Shown here piece after piece: positions 1-8,900 of a stretch of DNA of 15,209 nt. Under the pieces are notes generated by a model, which did no database searches, was not told the DNA's origin, and saw only the letters and a list, made by a program, of their open reading frames with translations. The stretch comes from Bacteroidales bacterium UBA1800 (lineage in GTDB: Bacteria; Bacteroidota; Bacteroidia; Bacteroidales; VadinHA17), in contig DCFQ01000086.1 of assembly GCA_002319915.1 (NCBI GenBank), forward strand, positions 8,294-23,502, written 5' to 3'. The position numbers were made by a program, and so were the translations under genes. Within the stretch, counting starts at the first letter, position 1; each line of letters starts with the position of its first letter.

Positions 1-2130
1 AACGGGATCTTCCTGATAAGGGAGCTCAGCAGGTTTACACTTGACAGGGTCATAAGCATTGGTGAAAGGCTCTCATCTGTTATCATTTCAGCCTTTCTTG
101 ATGACTGCACGCTCATCGATGCAAGGGAAATTATAAAGACCGATGGGAACTACGGGAATGCTGCTGTCGATTTTGAGATCACCAGGACGTTGGTACGGCA
201 GAAAATAGGAAGAAAGAAAAGGCTGATCCTCGTCCCTGGCTTCATAGCCAGCACTGCAGAAAATGAAACCACCACCCTGGGCCGGGGAGGTTCCGATTAT
301 ACGGCTGCTATCATAGCAGAGGCAATTGGAGCGGATGCGCTTGAAATATGGACCGACACTGACGGATTCATGACCGCGGATCCAAAAAAGGTCACGAAGG
401 CTTATGCAATCGAGTCACTGACATATTCCGAAGCGATAGAGCTCTCCCATTTCGGGGCAAAGGTCATATACACGCCAACTCTGAGACCGGTATACAGGAA
501 GCAGATACCGGTATATGTAAGGAATTCATTCAATCCCTTATCAAAGGGAACACTTATAAGCCACAAAGCAACCGTAAACGGGTCAAAAAGTCCGATCAAG
601 GGGATCTCATCCATTGATCATATTGACCTCCTGACACTTCAAGGGACCGCGATGATAGGCGTCTCAGGCACATCAATGAGGCTTTTCGGAGCCCTTGCCC
701 GGCAGAATATAAGTGTCGTACTGATAACCCAGGCCTCATCGGAATACTCCATCACCTTCGCTGTCAATCCATCCGACACCAGGGAAGCCATGGAATCAAT
801 AAGCCGGGAATTCAGCCTGGAGATCACCCATAACAGGGAACTGAAAATCCTGGTTGAAAGGGACCTCTCCATTATAGCCATCGTCGGGGAAAAAATGAAG
901 AACACCCCCGGGATTTCGGCGACGCTTTTCAGGTCACTCGGCAGGAACGGGATAAATGTCATCGCTACTGCCCAGGGTTCTTCGGAGTTGAACATTTCCG
1001 TCGTGATCAGGAATGAAGACCTGAAAAAAGCGCTCAACGTGATCCACGACGGATTCTTCCTTTCGAGGATCAAGGAGCTCCATCTTTTTATTGCAGGCAC
1101 AGGTTTTGTCGGCTCAAGCCTGGTAAGCCAGCTCCTCAAGCAATATGATCACCTGCTAAGGGAGCACAACCTCAAAATAAACCTCACAGGCATAATCAAT
1201 TCGAGGAAAATGCTCATCGACGCCAGGTCAATTCCGCTTTCCGCCTGCATGGACCTCCTGGCAGAGTCCGGAACCAAGAGCGATATTGATTTGTTTGTTA
1301 GTCAGATGACAAAACTTAATTTCAGGAATTCCGTGTTCATAGATTGCACGGCAAATGCAAAGGTAGGGTCGCTTTACGAAAAGATCCTCGACAGGTATGT
1401 TTCCGTGGTAACAGCAAGCAAGATCGCATGCTCATCGGAATTTGCCTACTATCAGCGCCTTAAAACCATTGCAAATGAAAAAGGTGTCCGTTTCATGTAC
1501 GAAACGACGGTCGGCGCCGGGTTGCCAATAATTAAAACAATCAGCGACCTGGTGGTCAGCGGCGACAGGATCCTGAAAATAGAAGCAGTCCTTTCGGGAA
1601 CCCTGAATTTCATTTTCAGCAACATAAGCAGTTCTGTCCCGCTAAGCTCTGCAATCAGGCTGGCAAAAGAAAAAGGGATCTCGGAGCCTGATCCGCGGAT
1701 CGACCTGAGCGGAACGGATGTGGTGAGAAAGATCCTTATCCTGGCGAGGGAGGCAGGCTATAAAATTGAAGCTGATGACGTTGAAGTAAGTAAGTTCCTG
1801 CCGGATGAATGTTTCGAGGGTGATCTCGATCACTTTTACAGCACGGTAACCAGGTTCGACGGCGAATTTGAACATAAAAGGGTAGAATTGGAAAAACAGG
1901 GTAAAAAATGGAGGTTCTTCGCCTCAATGGAATCCGGGAAAGCCAGGGTCGGGCTTATAACGGTCGATTCTTCACATCCTACCTACGACCTGGAAGGAAG
2001 CAACAATATCGTCCTGCTTACCACCGAAAGATACAGGGAATTGCCGATGGTGATCAAGGGGTATGGCGCAGGTGCCGATGTCACGGCTGCCGGCGTTTTT
2101 GCTGACATAATGCGGGTTGTCAATGTTTAA
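1..2130 (+). CDS. thrA: Bifunctional aspartokinase / homoserine dehydrogenase, 5'-truncated
   Basis: This enzyme phosphorylates aspartate (first step of the aspartate family) and reduces aspartate semialdehyde to homoserine, in the cytoplasm. The frame is open from base 1, so the gene starts upstream; 709 codons are visible. E. coli ThrA has about 820 residues, so roughly 110, including the N-terminal KFGGxS motif, are missing. Numbering from the first visible codon: kinase motif SIGERLSS at 19-26 and the nucleotide-binding GRGGSDYTA at 94-102; two ACT regulatory domains at about 205-345 (TLQGTAMIGVSG, then AIVGEKMKNTPGISA); homoserine dehydrogenase from about 360, with the NAD(P) loop GTGFVG at 366-371, then VVTASK, TVGAGLP, LSGTLNFIFS and the signature EPDPRIDLSGTDVVRK. 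It ends with the usual GYGAGADVTAAGVFAD. The ACT domains suggest feedback control, by threonine in relatives. A TTG at 190 is not the start, because kinase sequence continues upstream of it. It leads the thrA-thrC-thrH operon. Identity is certain. Confidence 0.97.
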   Translation, partial: NGIFLIRELSRFTLDRVISIGERLSSVIISAFLDDCTLIDAREIIKTDGNYGNAAVDFEITRTLVRQKIGRKKRLILVPGFIASTAENETTTLGRGGSDYTAAIIAEAIGADALEIWTDTDGFMTADPKKVTKAYAIESLTYSEAIELSHFGAKVIYTPTLRPVYRKQIPVYVRNSFNPLSKGTLISHKATVNGSKSPIKGISSIDHIDLLTLQGTAMIGVSGTSMRLFGALARQNISVVLITQASSEYSITFAVNPSDTREAMESISREFSLEITHNRELKILVERDLSIIAIVGEKMKNTPGISATLFRSLGRNGINVIATAQGSSELNISVVIRNEDLKKALNVIHDGFFLSRIKELHLFIAGTGFVGSSLVSQLLKQYDHLLREHNLKINLTGIINSRKMLIDARSIPLSACMDLLAESGTKSDIDLFVSQMTKLNFRNSVFIDCTANAKVGSLYEKILDRYVSVVTASKIACSSEFAYYQRLKTIANEKGVRFMYETTVGAGLPIIKTISDLVVSGDRILKIEAVLSGTLNFIFSNISSSVPLSSAIRLAKEKGISEPDPRIDLSGTDVVRKILILAREAGYKIEADDVEVSKFLPDECFEGDLDHFYSTVTRFDGEFEHKRVELEKQGKKWRFFASMESGKARVGLITVDSSHPTYDLEGSNNIVLLTTERYRELPMVIKGYGAGADVTAAGVFADIMRVVNV

Positions 2131-2133
2131 TTA

Positions 2134-3507
2134 TTGATTTTGAAGGAACAGATCTTATATTATTCGACAAACGGGAGGGCTCCGCAGGTTTCATTCAGGG
2201 AGGCCCTGTTCAGGGGACTTGCGCCCGATGGCGGATTATATATGCCTTCCCGCCTTCCCGCCGTATCAGAATCATTCCTGGAATCGCTCAGGTCAAAGAC
2301 ATACCCGGGTCTTGCTGCCGAGATCATGGGGCTTCTCCTGCAGGACGAAATTGATAAGGCCGACCTTGCGGACCTTTGCTATGATGTTTACAACTTTGCC
2401 ATTCCAGTTGAAAGGATTGATGAAAATAATTACATTCTGAAGCTTGACGAGGGACCCACGGCTTCGTTTAAGGATTTCGCCGCTCTGCTCATGGGCCGCC
2501 TCATGCAGCATTTCCTCAGGAAGGAGGACCGTTACATGACCATCCTGACCGCCACCTCGGGGGATACCGGCGGAGCAGTGGCAAACGCTTTCGCAGGGCT
2601 TCAAAATATTCGGGTGGTGATACTGTTCCCGGCGGAGGAGGTCACCCCTGTCCAGAGGAAGCAGATGACAACCCTCCATTCAAACGTGCAGGCAATCGCT
2701 GTTAACGGGAAATTTGACGACTGCCAGGCACTTGTGAAGAAAGCATTTATGGAGAGTTCACTTGAACCATTGAATCTTTCCTCTGCAAATTCGATAAACA
2801 TCGGCAGGCTGCTGCCCCAGTCAGTTTACTATTTCTGGGCATGGTCCAGGATCACCCTTAAACCCGAGAACAGGATAATATTCAGTGTCCCAAGCGGTAA
2901 TCTCGGGAATCTTACAGGAGGGCTTATTGCGAGGGAAATGGGACTGCCTGTCATCCGGTTTATTGTATCGACCAATTCGAACAATGAAGTCCCTGAATAC
3001 CTCCGTAACGGGACCTACAGCCCGGTAAACCCATCGATAAACAATATCTCCAGCGCGATGAATGTCGGCCACCCAAGCAACCTCTCGAGGGTAATAGCAT
3101 TGTTTGGGGGTGAAATGGACGAGAACGGGATCATAACAAAATCCCCTGATCTCGAAAAGATGAGACAGGTACTTTCAGGAATCAGCGTTTCTGACGAGCT
3201 GACAGCGGAGACTATCAGGCTGATGTCCAGGAAATATTCGGTGATCCTCGAGCCGCACGGTGCAGTCGCGTGGCACGGACTTAAACAATTCCTCAGGGAG
3301 AATCCTGATTTCGACAACCGCAATATATTCCGCGTTGCGATTGAAACCGCCCATCCCGGCAAATTCCGGGAAGAGCTGGAAAAGATACTGGGTATGCCGC
3401 TCCCTCTGCCCGATTCCCTCGCAAAGATTGAGGGTGGCAGGGAAGAATATATATCTTTAGAGAATGATTTTGAAACATTCAGAAAATATTTGATCAACAC
3501 TCATTAA
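2134..3507 (+). CDS. thrC: Threonine synthase (PLP-dependent)
   Basis: Converts O-phosphohomoserine to threonine and phosphate in the cytoplasm, the last step of the pathway. The protein is 457 residues, a normal length for the bacterial class with an N-terminal Thr_synth_N domain (about 5-90; LYYSTNGRAP and GLAPDGGLYMP are typical of it). The PLP lysine is K113 in GPTASFKDFA; TATSGDTGGAVA at about 140-150 and SGNLGNLTGG further on are the cofactor and phosphate-binding loops. No ATG is available: the codon before TTA at 2131 is the thrA stop, in the same frame, and the next in-frame start candidates are TTG at 2134 and TTG at 2140. I use 2134, but 2140 fits equally well, since relatives begin two or three residues before YYST. 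The gap to thrA is 3 bases and to thrH 12, so the three genes are almost certainly cotranscribed, and thrC translation may depend on coupling to thrA. Confidence 0.95.
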   Translation: MILKEQILYYSTNGRAPQVSFREALFRGLAPDGGLYMPSRLPAVSESFLESLRSKTYPGLAAEIMGLLLQDEIDKADLADLCYDVYNFAIPVERIDENNYILKLDEGPTASFKDFAALLMGRLMQHFLRKEDRYMTILTATSGDTGGAVANAFAGLQNIRVVILFPAEEVTPVQRKQMTTLHSNVQAIAVNGKFDDCQALVKKAFMESSLEPLNLSSANSINIGRLLPQSVYYFWAWSRITLKPENRIIFSVPSGNLGNLTGGLIAREMGLPVIRFIVSTNSNNEVPEYLRNGTYSPVNPSINNISSAMNVGHPSNLSRVIALFGGEMDENGIITKSPDLEKMRQVLSGISVSDELTAETIRLMSRKYSVILEPHGAVAWHGLKQFLRENPDFDNRNIFRVAIETAHPGKFREELEKILGMPLPLPDSLAKIEGGREEYISLENDFETFRKYLINTH

Positions 3508-3519
3508 TTAAACATAAAA

Positions 3520-4134
3520 ATGTACATGGTATGCTGCGACCTCGAAGGAGTGCTGGTTCCAGAGGTCTGGATCAATGTTGCAAGATGGACAGGAATAGAT
3601 GAACTGAAGCTGACAACGCGCGATATAAGCGACTACAACGCCCTGATGAAGAGGAGGCTCGAAATCCTGAGGCAGCATGGGATCACTATCAGTGACATTC
3701 AGAAGGTGATCTCGCTTCTCGAACTGATGCCGGGAGCGCTTGATTTCATAAACTGGCTTCATGGACAGGCCCAGTTTATCGTCGTTTCCGACACCTTCAG
3801 GGAGTTTGCTGACCCGCTCCTGGAAAAAATGAAATGGCCCGTGCTTTTCTGCCATAATCTCACAATTGACCGGTCAGGGAATATCACCGATTTCAATCTC
3901 AGGCAGCCGGACGCCAAAAGGAAGGTTGTCGAGGCAATGCAGAATCTCAACTTCAAGGTAATTGCCGTAGGTGATTCATACAATGATGTTTCAATGCTTC
4001 GCCAGGCTGAGTTCGGTATCCTGTACAAGCCCCCGCAGATTGTCATAGACGATAATCCCGACATCAGGATCGTTCACTCCTATTCGCAGCTGAAACAAAG
4101 GATGATCGAGATCATGGAGATTGATCATTCCTGA
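3520..4134 (+). CDS. thrH: ThrH: phosphoserine phosphatase / homoserine phosphotransferase (HAD family)
   Basis: A 204-residue HAD-superfamily protein matching the ThrH group, whose Pseudomonas member is about 205 residues. Pseudomonas ThrH dephosphorylates phosphoserine and can pass the phosphate to homoserine, giving O-phosphohomoserine. Visible motifs: motif I DLEGVLVPE with nucleophile D7 and E9 (the family has Glu where classical HAD enzymes have Asp); TGIDELKLTTRDI in the cap, a strong ThrH marker; motif II VVSDTF with S90; a basic residue near K133 in RQPDAKRK; and motif IV GDSYND with D152 and D156. No signal peptide, so cytoplasmic. It lies 12 bases after thrC and closes the threonine operon. 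That placement, with no homoserine kinase between thrA and thrC, suggests it supplies the ThrC substrate here. The family call is firm; the phosphotransferase role in this organism is inference, and a plain phosphoserine phosphatase role in serine synthesis remains possible. Confidence 0.9.
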   Translation: MYMVCCDLEGVLVPEVWINVARWTGIDELKLTTRDISDYNALMKRRLEILRQHGITISDIQKVISLLELMPGALDFINWLHGQAQFIVVSDTFREFADPLLEKMKWPVLFCHNLTIDRSGNITDFNLRQPDAKRKVVEAMQNLNFKVIAVGDSYNDVSMLRQAEFGILYKPPQIVIDDNPDIRIVHSYSQLKQRMIEIMEIDHS

Positions 4135-4150
4135 CGGAAAGGCTGGAATA

Positions 4151-5008
4151 TTACTTCAGGATCGCGGAAATGTAACGGTCTGCAATTTCGGCCTGATCCC
4201 CGGCAAGTCCAGAAACGAGGACAATCATATCCTCCTTCCAGGCAATGAATATCTTTCCGTTGTATCCGTCCGACAGAACGTATTTGTCTTCCCCGGGTCC
4301 CAGAGTTTCCGTTCCTGTTGCAGCAAGATAAGATTCAACCGTCTTACGGCTCGATTCCGGATTTTCACTCCGGATGATATATACCGAAAAATTGTCGGTC
4401 TCAAGCTTATAATCTGCCCTGAATGCGCTTGAAAGGAATGCATGGCCCAGCACTCCTTCGTTCAGGAATACCTCCGAGTTTTCAACTTTGCCGTCGGTGG
4501 GAAACAAAGCAAGAGCTTCCGGCATGGTTTCAGGTCCTTCAAGCATAGCGGCTATCGAGGCCGCAAGCTTCTGTTCGGCCTGAAGCGTCCCCGGCTTCTT
4601 CGAGTAAGTTCTCAGCTTTACATAAAAATCACCCTTGAAAAAGTTAAAAGCGCCATCTGTGACATAACCCTGTGATCCCATTTTCAGGAATCCGTATGAA
4701 GGGGATCTTTCGTAAGAGTATATGCCAAACGCCATAGTATTACTTTTAAGCCGGTAAATCTCAGCTTTAATAAGTTCATGTCCCTTAATATACTCACAAA
4801 CATGAGCGTCGGTAAATCCGTACGACAAGTACTTATCAGCGGCACCGTCGATGAAATCCCAAAGGGTTTCAGGGGTATATACGGGATAATCAGCTTTTTG
4901 CTTAAAACCCTGCAGAGAAGGAAATTTGATGTCCTGAGCATCAGAAATTACAGGGTACATGCTGCTACATGCCAGAAGTAGCAGAAGGAGCTTGCCTGAT
5001 TTGCTCAT
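4151..5008 (-). CDS. Exported DUF6599-like protein, possible lipoprotein
   Basis: A 285-residue exported protein of unknown function. The N-terminus MSKSGK followed by six leucines is a signal peptide. LLAC at 11-14 could be a lipobox (lipidated C14), or signal peptidase I could cut after SDA near residue 24; I cannot decide between them. The mature part contains TPETLWDFIDGAADKYLSYGF at about 45-65, which I associate with the DUF6599 family, followed by a mixed alpha/beta sequence with repeated YSYERSPSYGFLKMGSQG-like aromatic stretches and no recognisable catalytic motif. It is the second gene of a minus-strand pair, 7 bases after the metallo-beta-lactamase-fold gene, so the two are likely cotranscribed and both act outside the cytoplasm. 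Its stop lies 16 bases from the thrH stop on the other strand, leaving no room for a conventional terminator. The family assignment is from memory of the motif and is moderate; no reaction can be assigned. Confidence 0.75.
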   Translation of the reverse strand: MSKSGKLLLLLLACSSMYPVISDAQDIKFPSLQGFKQKADYPVYTPETLWDFIDGAADKYLSYGFTDAHVCEYIKGHELIKAEIYRLKSNTMAFGIYSYERSPSYGFLKMGSQGYVTDGAFNFFKGDFYVKLRTYSKKPGTLQAEQKLAASIAAMLEGPETMPEALALFPTDGKVENSEVFLNEGVLGHAFLSSAFRADYKLETDNFSVYIIRSENPESSRKTVESYLAATGTETLGPGEDKYVLSDGYNGKIFIAWKEDMIVLVSGLAGDQAEIADRYISAILK

Positions 5009-5015
5009 TTCCGGT

Positions 5016-5744
5016 CTATTTCAGTTTTCGAATCCTCACATCAATCCCTGATCCCTTAAGCAGGCTTACAAGCTCTTCAGGATTGGTTTCACCATAATGG
5101 TACGGATATAATATTTTGGGTTTGAATGCTTTGGCAGCATCAGCCACCATCGCCGGAGTCATCGTGTAAGGCATGTTCATCGGCAGGAATGCCACGTCGA
5201 TATTCTTCAGTGCTTTCATCTCGGGTGTGTTTTCGGTATCGCCGGCTATATAGAATCGCTTGTCACCGATAGTCAGGACATATCCGTTGCCGGTACCCCT
5301 GGGATGGTAGGGATGGCCTTTGGACTGCTCATTCACGATATTGTACGCCGGTACAGCCTCGATCTTTATGTCATGGAAGGTTTTGACGTCACCATTATTC
5401 ATTACCTGGGCCCATTTCACCTTTGCAGCCGAGTTTGCATTGCAGTACATTATAGTCCCGGGCTTCCTCAGCTTTTCAATAAGTATCGGATCCAGATGGT
5501 CGTAGTGCTCGTGTGTCACCAGTATAAGATCTGCTTTGGGAAGATTGCCATAATTCCCGAAAGTGCTGACGGGGTCAATATGGATAGCAAGGTTATTCAC
5601 CTTGAACATCAGGGAGCCATGACCAATAAAATATATTTCTACGTCGCCGGCAGCAGTACTGAACTTATCCACTTCCGGGACGATCTGGGAAAAAACCTGA
5701 TTTGCCATAGCCGTAATCATTAGTGTTAAACAAAGCTTTTTCAT
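5016..5744 (-). CDS. Secreted metallo-beta-lactamase-fold hydrolase (UlaG-like)
   Basis: A 242-residue zinc hydrolase of the metallo-beta-lactamase superfamily, closest in pattern to the UlaG-like group (lactonase/phosphodiesterase-type, beta-lactamase superfamily domain 2). I choose ATG at 5742-5744 because it is followed at once by a signal peptide, MKKLCLTLMITAMANQVFSQ, cut near residue 20. An upstream in-frame extension to 5792 would add 16 hydrophilic residues in front of the signal and is unlikely. Metal-binding motif VTHEHYDHLD at 76-85 (H78, H80, D82, H83), then KGHPYHPRGTG near 142-152, AGDTENTP with D169, and YPYHYGETN with H216 near the C-terminus complete the site. All ligands are present, so the enzyme should be active, probably in the periplasm. 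Substrate is unknown; UlaG itself opens L-ascorbate-6-phosphate lactone, but exported homologues need not share that. It is first in a unit with the DUF6599-like gene, 7 bases apart. Confidence 0.85.
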   Translation of the reverse strand: MKKLCLTLMITAMANQVFSQIVPEVDKFSTAAGDVEIYFIGHGSLMFKVNNLAIHIDPVSTFGNYGNLPKADLILVTHEHYDHLDPILIEKLRKPGTIMYCNANSAAKVKWAQVMNNGDVKTFHDIKIEAVPAYNIVNEQSKGHPYHPRGTGNGYVLTIGDKRFYIAGDTENTPEMKALKNIDVAFLPMNMPYTMTPAMVADAAKAFKPKILYPYHYGETNPEELVSLLKGSGIDVRIRKLK

Positions 5745-5945
5745 GTCAGATGCATCATTATGTTTATCCTCTTCCAGAACACCAAGATACAACTATTTGT
5801 TTTTTTATTCATGAGAAGGGAACGCTTTTGTCCAAAATCCGGCTATCCTGCGGTTGAAAATTTTAAGAGCGATTCAGGTGATTGAACAGAATTTTTGAAT
5901 AACTTTCCTCCGGAATTTAGGTGCAGTGTTAATTAATTAACATTG
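5745..5945. promoter_or_regulatory. Divergent intergenic region between MBL-fold hydrolase and C25 protease genes
   Basis: About 200 AT-rich bases that must hold the promoters of both divergent units. I see no full TTTG-N19-TAnnTTTG match. Partial -7-like matches are TAACTTTC at 5900-5907 on the plus strand and TATCTTGG on the minus strand (plus-strand 5782-5789 region, read as CCAAGATA); both have one mismatch and no good upstream TTTG. A perfect 14-base palindrome, GTTAATTAATTAAC, lies at 5928-5941, four bases before the protease ATG. No small gene is supported here. Confidence 0.4.
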
Positions 5946-8900
5946 ATGTATTTAGGGAAGGGTAGAAGATCCATTTCAATTGTCGCATTCCTGATCGTCC
6001 AAATATCTGTCTCAGGGCAGACAGGAAAAAGCTTTAAGTACAGGTTTAATGACAATTTGCAAAAAAATGACGTTGTCGTATTAGACCGGGCTCTGGTCAT
6101 TGATTATGCCCTCCCTGAACTAAACATAGAAGACCTTACAAACGCGAGCGGAACTTTCTACAGGCTGTCGGTTCCCGGCCATTTCTCCTCCTCAGTGCCC
6201 GGCAAACCTGAATTGCCTGTTTTCAGCAGGATAATTGCAGTCCCTGAAAATGCAGTCCCGGTAATCAGGATAATCGGAGTCAAATCCGTAAAGCTGATCC
6301 CGTCGAAGCAGAATCTGAGGGGGGTCCTTTATCCCTCACAGGAAAGTGAGACCAAGCAGGAGGAAAAGAAGAAGACGGAATTTGCAATCGACAGGAAGCT
6401 TTACCGGACAAAGGGATTGATCCGTTCCGATACAGTCACAATAACAAAGCTTGGAAAAATAAGGGGAAAGCAGCTTGCAAGCCTCTCTATTTCACCTGTC
6501 AGGTACGATCCGGGATCCAATACTCTCGAGGTTATCACCTCGATGAAGGTTGAGGTGGCATACAAGGGCGCCTCCGGGGAACTCTTCAATACCCCTGAAC
6601 CCGAATCTCCCCTGTTCAGCGAGATCCTTGAAAAGGGTGTTGTCAATTATTACCCTTCCGAAACGATAACAGGGTATACCGATCAGCCCGTTGAAATGAT
6701 CATCGTTACGGACACCAGTTTCAGGAAATTCATCAAGCCACTGATTGACTGGAAAATCCAGAAAGGGTACAAGATCGATGTCCTGTATCGCGGTGAGGGA
6801 GCAACCGGGCACAGTTATTCCGAGATCAAGGATGCAGTGTCCGCAATTTACAATTCCTCCAGATCAACAGGCTATCCCCCTGAATATCTTTTGATCATCG
6901 GGGATATCAATAAAGTACCCTATTACGGCTCCGGCTATATAACTGATATGTATTACGGGGAATTCGACGGAGAGGGTGATTACTTCCCCGACATGTTTAT
7001 AGGGCGCATTCCGGCTTCTGACACAAATGCTGTGAAATCTTCCGTTCAGAAGATAATTCAGTACGAGAGGTTTGAGTTTGCAGACACCAATAAATTCTAC
7101 ACAAATGCACTGACCATAGCAGGCAAGGATGCCACCTACAGCAGCTACATGAACGGTCAGATCAGATATGCTGTCACAAATTACATGACTCCTTCAAACA
7201 ATATAAACGAATTCCATTTTTACTATCCTGACGGGTATACGAAAAAAGATTCGGTAATGAAGCTTCTTTCCGGAGGTCTTTCATTCCTCAATTATACCGG
7301 TCACGGTTCGGCAACAGCCTGGCTTCATCTCGATATCAAATCGGCCGATGTAAAGAATTTCAACAACACCAACATGTATCCATTCGTGATAAGCAATGCA
7401 TGCCGTACAGCTTCATTTAACGACACAGCCTCGCTTGGCAACAAAATGGTGACTGTTCCAGGGAAAGGTGCGATAGGATTCATCGGATGCTCAAATGATT
7501 CGTACTGGGATGAGGATTTCTATTGGGCTGTCGGTGCAGGGATACCGGGCGAAAACCCAAAATATTCCGATACCGGCCCCGGCGCCTACGACAGATGGTT
7601 CCACACTCATGGGGAACTTCCATCAGGCTGGTATACAACGATGGGCCAGGTCAATTACGCAGGCAACCTGGCAGTCAGCTCTTCAACTTCCTCCAGGAAA
7701 AAGTACTACTGGGAAACTTATTCACTGCTTGGCGACCCGAGTATCATTCCTGTTGTAGGCACTCCGAAGTCCTTCCAGGTCTCGCTGCCTGATACGATCC
7801 CCAACGGCATGACATCATTGTCATTCAACGTCGAACCATTCTCCTACATTGCCGTTTCACATTTCAATGTCCTCTGGGATGCGAAATATGCAAGTCCCTC
7901 AGGTTCGGTCACTCTTTCAATGCCAGGCTACTCCAATGACTCCTGTCTTGTCGTCATTACCGGGCAGAACCATAAACCATTGATCAGGACCATCCATATA
8001 TCGGATGTAAAGAAAGAATACATCAACCTGACTAATCAGGGCCTGGATGATGAGGATGGAAACAATAACGGCAGGGCCGACTTTGGTGAGACCCTTTCAC
8101 TTAACCTGAAGATAAATAACCTCGGACTCACGGATGCAGCCAATCTGACTGCCACTATCTCTTCGACATCGCCGTGGGTAACAGTCAACAGTAATTTTGC
8201 ATACATAGGGATCCTTAAGGCAAAGTCGGATACGACGCTCAACGGCTTGCTTCGGCTCACTCTAAGCAACAATGTGCCGGACCTGGGTATTGTCACGATA
8301 GATCTGATTCTGAAGGATTCAAAGGTGCAGAAGAAATATAAGATAGACATCACTGTGCACTCTCCCCGCCTCGAGATCATCAATTGCCTGATTGACGACT
8401 CGCAGTCAGGTAACCGTAATTCGATAGCTGATCCCGGGGAGACATTTAACCTGGTCTTCCAGGTGAGGAACATGGGTACCAGCAGCACTTCAGGGCAGTT
8501 CAGCCTCGAATCCCTGAATGAAGAGCTCATGATACCTGATCAGAATGTGAAATCGGGAGTATTGCAGTTCGGGGAAGTCTCTGAGATACCTGTGCTGGTC
8601 AAACTGGCCGACGATGCCCGCTTCGGAGATTTCATCAGGGTTTCTTCGGTCCTTGACTGCACTCCTTTCATTGTAAACAAGAATTTTGCATTCAGGGTCG
8701 GGAGGGTAAGAGAGAGCTTTGAAGCTTCCTCTTTCAGGGTATTTCCATGGATTAATATCAGTTCCATCCCCTGGGTGATCAGCCGGAGCAGCTCGGTGGA
8801 CGGGAGCCTGTCAGCACATTCAGGGGCGATCAGCCATAACGGGACCTCTTTGCTTATGATAAGGGCTTTCTACGGGGAACCGGATTCAGTCACGTTCTAC

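Noticed and set aside
639..1139. Long open frame on the minus strand inside thrA
   Set aside because: It lies wholly within the conserved ACT and dehydrogenase region of thrA and shows no recognisable domain; a by-product of codon bias on the coding strand.
3015..3500. Minus-strand open frame of about 160 codons inside thrC
   Set aside because: Serine-rich, no family signature, fully antisense to conserved threonine synthase sequence.
5745..5792. N-terminal extension of the MBL-fold hydrolase
   Set aside because: It would place 16 polar residues before a complete signal peptide; the internal ATG at 5742-5744 is better.
8036..8530. Minus-strand open frame of about 164 codons inside the C25 protease
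   Set aside because: Antisense to a beta-rich repeat; no start signal, domain or conserved motif.
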